Assembly: GCA_027563935.2 (NCBI GenBank)
Contig: CM050449.1
Span: forward strand, 86,459,178-86,523,177
Direction of reading: 5' to 3'
DNA from: Costus lasius
Lineage: Eukaryota > Streptophyta > Magnoliopsida > Zingiberales > Costaceae
Length of the DNA stretch: 64,000 nt
Below the pieces are notes generated by a model that was given only the letters and a program-made list of their open reading frames with translations, did not search any database and was not told the DNA's origin. Each line of letters opens with the position of its first letter. Within the stretch, counting starts at the first letter, position 1. Below, one piece after another: positions 60,181-64,000 of this stretch. Position numbers and translations under genes: made by a program.

Positions 60181-61547
60181 TGTGTCTTTTGAACTGATGG
60201 TGTGTGAACTTTAGCTGATGGCGTGCGTCTGGAGAGCTGACAATAAATGCTGGATGCGGGTAAACTCTAGCTCTCTTCTGAAGCTAAATTTCTCGTCATA
60301 AATTTAGATTCACTCGGGCATGTGATCGTGCATTCGTATAGCTCTAGAAACGAGTGAATTGTCCTGTATTTAACAAATATGACAAATAGTGAAGCTTCTG
60401 AAGAAAGTAAATGAATTAAGCTGGAAAGAGATGTAAAAGCATGAAAATAGGTCTCGATTCACAGGTAAATATAGGTCTAAAAGAAGATATAATTTCGAGA
60501 CATCACTCCCCCATGTCCTACAAAAGGTTTAAGCTAGCATGGAGAAAAGATTATAATAAACCATAGTTTCTAGCGATCAGAAATAAAAAAGAAAGGGGAA
60601 GAACGAAAAACCACACGGCTGCAATCAAAATTACAGCCGTAATAAGCGTATGAACAATGCTGGCGCTGGGTTCTTCGTCAATTTCTCCTCCGATCGAGAT
60701 CCTTTCGCGTTGCAACTTCTGGGGCATGTTCTCTGGCTCCAGGCGAAGCTTCCCTTCAAATTTCACGGCCGGAGATGCTTTGTACGCTTCACGACAACGA
60801 AATCTAGGTCGGTAGTGTGAAACTCAATTTCTCCCTCGACAGTGGATGAAAATTAGGGCTTTTGGTGTCTCTCCCCTCTCCTCATCGAAAGCTCTCTTTT
60901 TGCTTCTTATAGCTTTGGATTTAATGGCCTGGATCGTCCGCAATCGATTGCGCAAAAATCGGGCTTCAATTTGACCGTGGAAATGGCGTCTCCAGGTTGT
61001 AATTACGGCCGTATTTTTGGTTACGGCACTGCCGTAATTTCGGTTGAGTTCTCGGATGGAAATCTGTCAGGACTTACGGTACCATGAAATATCTTACGGC
61101 AGTGCTATAATTTCAGCTAAAGTTTCTGGTCTGAAAGCGCTCCAAATTACGGCCCATGAAAATCTTTACGGTAGTGCCGTAATTTCTGAAAATCTTTCTG
61201 GATGAAAAATTCCCAAATTACGGCAGTACTCTGATATTACGGTAACCGTTGAAAATACGGTACCGTAATATAGATTACGGCCCTGCCGTAATTTGGTATG
61301 AAGCTCCAATCTGCATGAAATTTGTCGTGTAATCTCCTCTTGATGGTGGGAACTCATCCATGCATCTGAATTGCTTGAAAACGCCTAAAAATCATGCCTT
61401 TTCACTTGAAAATCATCAAAAACCAAAAAGAGTGTAGATTCCACAGTAATTGATAAAAAAAGCATAAAAATAAGCAAAGGTTCATGAATTTGACACAAAA
61501 AAATATATGAAATGGCATGAAATTTACTATAAATTTCAGTGTCATCA

Positions 61548-62512
61548 AACACATAAGGCTCAAACTTTGCTTGTGCTCAAGCAAAAATCAAAAATTGATC
61601 ATAGGAAAAGATTTTCTCATGAAGAATAAATTTCTAAAATACAATCACTAATAAAAAATCTCACCAATTGATTCATAAAATTTTAAATAGACATATCATC
61701 CTTTGAATTCAATTTTCAACATCCACAACTTAATCGAATAAAACTTCGCAACTCGTACAAAAAGTAGAATTTCAATCTCATGAATTCATCCAATTTCAGT
61801 TCAAATCTATCATACCTTTGTTTATAGGAATAAGATATCCAAAGTCTTTTTCCACACAAAATTTTCCTTTTCTTCATTCATCATTTTTTATTCTTTTTAT
61901 GTTTTTGATGGTATGTACCCCCATAGATACATACTTTTTATTTGGGACTTCAACTCTTGTCTTAGGTACCACTGTCAATTTTACATAGTGCTAAGTAGAT
62001 GAGTCATTTTCTTTTTTGTTTCTCTCTAATTTTTTCTTTTCAGACATCAACCCATATCTTCGGTACCACTGTCAATTTTGCACAGTGCTAAGTAGGGGAG
62101 TCACTCACTATCTTTGGATCTTTGGATTCTTTCTTCCCAACAAATAACAAGACATCAACAATAAATAGATCAAGGCCATAAATCAATCACATCAATCAAA
62201 ATTATACTTATCAATCATCAAATTATGCCATCAAAAATATTAAAAACATCATCATGTGTAACACAACCATATCGAAAATAAATCATCAATACGAAGTTAT
62301 GATAATACAACCCCATCGAAGATCAAAAATCAATACCATCATCATCATATAATTATATCGAAAATAAGAATATAGGCATGTAAAGCAGAGTGAAGTAGCA
62401 CGGTGGACACAACATGTATGGAGGAATCATCCTTCCCTATAAAACATGAAACATCAATAAGATAAAGAAAATAGAATGCAAAAAGTTAAGGGAAAAAGAT
62501 ACTCACAAAACT
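61548..62512 (-). mobile_element. 3' internal non-coding region of the LTR5 Athila element
   Basis: The minus strand next to LTR5 has TTGCTTGAGCACAAGCAAAG and CCTTATGTGTTTGATG. Further in are GGTACCACTGTCAATTTT..AGTGCTAAGTA phrases in two copies (61965 and 62060). Confidence 0.78.
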
Positions 62513-63904
62513 CTACTCATCATCTGATCCAATCTCTTCGGTGTCCTGAGCTGCTGTGTCCATCGGATCTACATGTGAATAGTCTCCACCTCTCCTCGAA
62601 TCCTGGAAGTCAAAGCGCTCATATAAGAAATTCCCCATCTCTTCCATATAGTTGCTGAGATGTTCTACATCGTAGTGAAGGTGATGTATCGAATCCTTCA
62701 TCTGCCCTACGGTGTCTATCATCCTCTCCATACAATGTCCCTGACGATATATCTCTACCGAGAGTGCCTGGAATCCTGGGTCGAAGGCACTAGACCATCC
62801 TCCAGCAGGTCTGTGTGAAGAATCAGTAGCCGGGGGAGTAGGATCAGCAGGCCGGTGAGATGGTGACTCCATACCATAAGGATCATCCCTTCCACCCCAA
62901 GTGGGTGGTGGTGGAACTGCACTCAACGGTGGTGTAAAAGCGGCCTCAGCGGTGCTCGGTGAAAGCTTCCAGTTTGCTCTTTCCTTTACAGTGGTCTTCT
63001 CTACATGGGGTAATGGTAGAGTAGGGGCATTTGGTCCAATGACCAAACAAAAGACATCTCCCTCTCTAACTATCATTTTCATTGCCATGCAAGACTCAAG
63101 ATCAAGCCTTGCATTCCCCCTTGCCACTTCTATCCCATAAGGTTCAACATTCAGATGTAGGGCTATAGGTGTAATCAGCCCTCCTATTACAATGGCACCT
63201 CTCTTTGCCCTAGCCACTTTATCCATGTGTTTCATCATAAAGAATGCAACATCCACTACTACTCCATTAAGCATTCCCCAAAGAAAATAAAGCTTAAATT
63301 GTCTTACCATGCCATCACTGTCTCCTCTACCAAAGACAGTGTGAGCAAGAACTCTATGAACATACTTTATGCAAGGGTTCGTGATCTTTGAAGCTCTAGC
63401 AAACACAGCAGAAAAATGAGTCTCATAGGTTATCTGGTTTCGAAACACATTCTCAATAAACCCAATTGGTATTTCTGTAAATCCTCTAGAACCCAAGTGA
63501 AATATAGATCTGACTTCTCTCAAATTTAACTTCCTTTCAATATTAGCCAATCTGAATGTGATATCTCCCTCAGCAGGTCCATCTGAAAACTCTCTTAGAT
63601 CCACATTTAAGCTGCTCAGAAATTCCAAAGCAAGTGGCAAATAAGTATAAGGTGTCATCTCAAAGAATCTTCTACCCCTGATTTGCTCAAACATCCAAGA
63701 TACATCCTCGTAAAGCCCAAGTGCCTCTAAAGTCCTTCTATCAGCATATTTGGTGTTGATAACTCTTCTTTCAACTAATTGATTGTATCTGGATTCTTGA
63801 ATTTCATCCCTAAAAATAATGCCATAGGGATTTGGTGGTGTAGAAGATGTGGCTGGTCCTTTTCCTCTCTTCTTCGAAACTACTTGTTTGATCTTGGGTG
63901 CCAT
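62513..63904 (-). CDS. Athila-type ORF in the env position ('putative plant transposon protein' family)
   Basis: An intact 463-codon frame from ATG at 63904. A lysine-rich start (APKIKQVVSKKRGKG) is followed by a conserved domain (about residues 40-270) with LREVRSIFHLGSRGFTEIPI, KYVHRVLAHTVFGRGDSDGM, FKLYFLWGMLNGVVVDVAFF and GAIVIGGLITPIALHLN. This matches the Athila ORF family as I recall it. A Pro-rich linker (about 315-370) and an acidic end (DTEEIGSDDE) follow, with a coiled-coil-like stretch (DSIHHLHYDVEHLSNYMEEM) between. I see no convincing signal peptide or transmembrane anchor, so 'env' describes position only. It lies between pol (off the right edge) and LTR5. Function is unknown. 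Confidence 0.85.
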   Translation of the reverse strand: MAPKIKQVVSKKRGKGPATSSTPPNPYGIIFRDEIQESRYNQLVERRVINTKYADRRTLEALGLYEDVSWMFEQIRGRRFFEMTPYTYLPLALEFLSSLNVDLREFSDGPAEGDITFRLANIERKLNLREVRSIFHLGSRGFTEIPIGFIENVFRNQITYETHFSAVFARASKITNPCIKYVHRVLAHTVFGRGDSDGMVRQFKLYFLWGMLNGVVVDVAFFMMKHMDKVARAKRGAIVIGGLITPIALHLNVEPYGIEVARGNARLDLESCMAMKMIVREGDVFCLVIGPNAPTLPLPHVEKTTVKERANWKLSPSTAEAAFTPPLSAVPPPPTWGGRDDPYGMESPSHRPADPTPPATDSSHRPAGGWSSAFDPGFQALSVEIYRQGHCMERMIDTVGQMKDSIHHLHYDVEHLSNYMEEMGNFLYERFDFQDSRRGGDYSHVDPMDTAAQDTEEIGSDDE

Positions 63905-64000
63905 GAGTGAACTAAGGCTGCAACTTGAATTTCAAGATAATATAGTAATATGGAACTCAAATAATACTTCCAATCATGAACATGAATACTCATTAAGCAT

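Larger units (their letters stand above)
59003..60510 (-). mobile_element. LTR6: solo Athila-type LTR nested in LTR5, TSD CTCCC
   Basis: LTR6 (59008-60505, 1498 bp) is flanked by CTCCC at 59003-59007 and 60506-60510. One terminal dinucleotide is TA instead of TG. The sense start is TGATGTCTCGAAATTATATC. It contains two minisatellites at 59895-60020 and 60040-60180. Confidence 0.88.
58192..61547 (-). repeat. LTR5: Athila-type LTR interrupted by solo LTR6
   Basis: Net length is about 1850 bp after subtracting LTR6 and one target duplication. It is collinear with LTR7, including TTACGGC..GCCGTAA words at 60620-61300 and CGATCGA..CTCC blocks. On its upper side it joins an Athila 3' internal region with an intact ORF; on its lower side it joins a PBS. 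Confidence 0.85.

Overview
This window looks like nuclear DNA of a flowering plant; a monocot is possible but unproven. The evidence is a mitochondrial oligopeptidase gene with plant-type exons and very long introns, a large intronless plant organellar PPR gene, and dense nested Ty3/gypsy LTR retrotransposons with plant-type primer-binding sites. I saw no bacterial features, CRISPR arrays, rRNA or tRNA genes.

The layout has three parts. (1) 1-21,275: the 5' half of a minus-strand mitochondrial intermediate peptidase (MIP) gene. Eight coding exons are resolved and the catalytic 3' half lies beyond the left edge. Introns 4, 6 and 7 are 9.8, 6.1 and 2.6 kb. Intron 4 carries a decayed Ty3/gypsy element (element B, 11,878-18,853, TSD CCCTT). 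Exon 3 is one base out of frame with its neighbours. (2) 21,445-35,872: element C, a Galadriel-like chromovirus on the minus strand, inserted about 170 bp upstream of the MIP start codon. It is itself interrupted by remnants of two Athila-type elements (25,099-31,74x). Then come an AT-rich MITE-like block, a minus-strand PPR gene (37,236-40,577) with a perfect 276-bp in-frame internal duplication, and two foldback MITE-like sequences directly upstream of its start codon. (3) 42,443-64,000: nested Athila-type elements and solo LTRs. These include solo LTR1 (TSD ATTAA), plus-strand element A (44,109 to about 53,322) with a further LTR inside its 5' LTR and a pol region full of stop codons, a minus-strand 3' fragment with LTR4, a 2.1-kb solo LTR (TSD GTGCC), and a minus-strand Athila element with LTR5, a nested solo LTR6 (TSD CTCCC) and an intact 463-aa env-position ORF.

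Only MIP and PPR look like host genes; both point to organelle biology. The most unusual signal is that several distinct Athila-type LTR families each carry an array of one short inverted 'word' (TTACGGC..GCCGTAA, GGTGAACC..GGTTCACC or CACGGCC..GGCCGTG types). In two elements the same word recurs in the LTR and in the separate 3' internal non-coding region.

All boundaries were read by eye. Exon calls rest on recalled family similarity plus splice-phase bookkeeping, with no database search.
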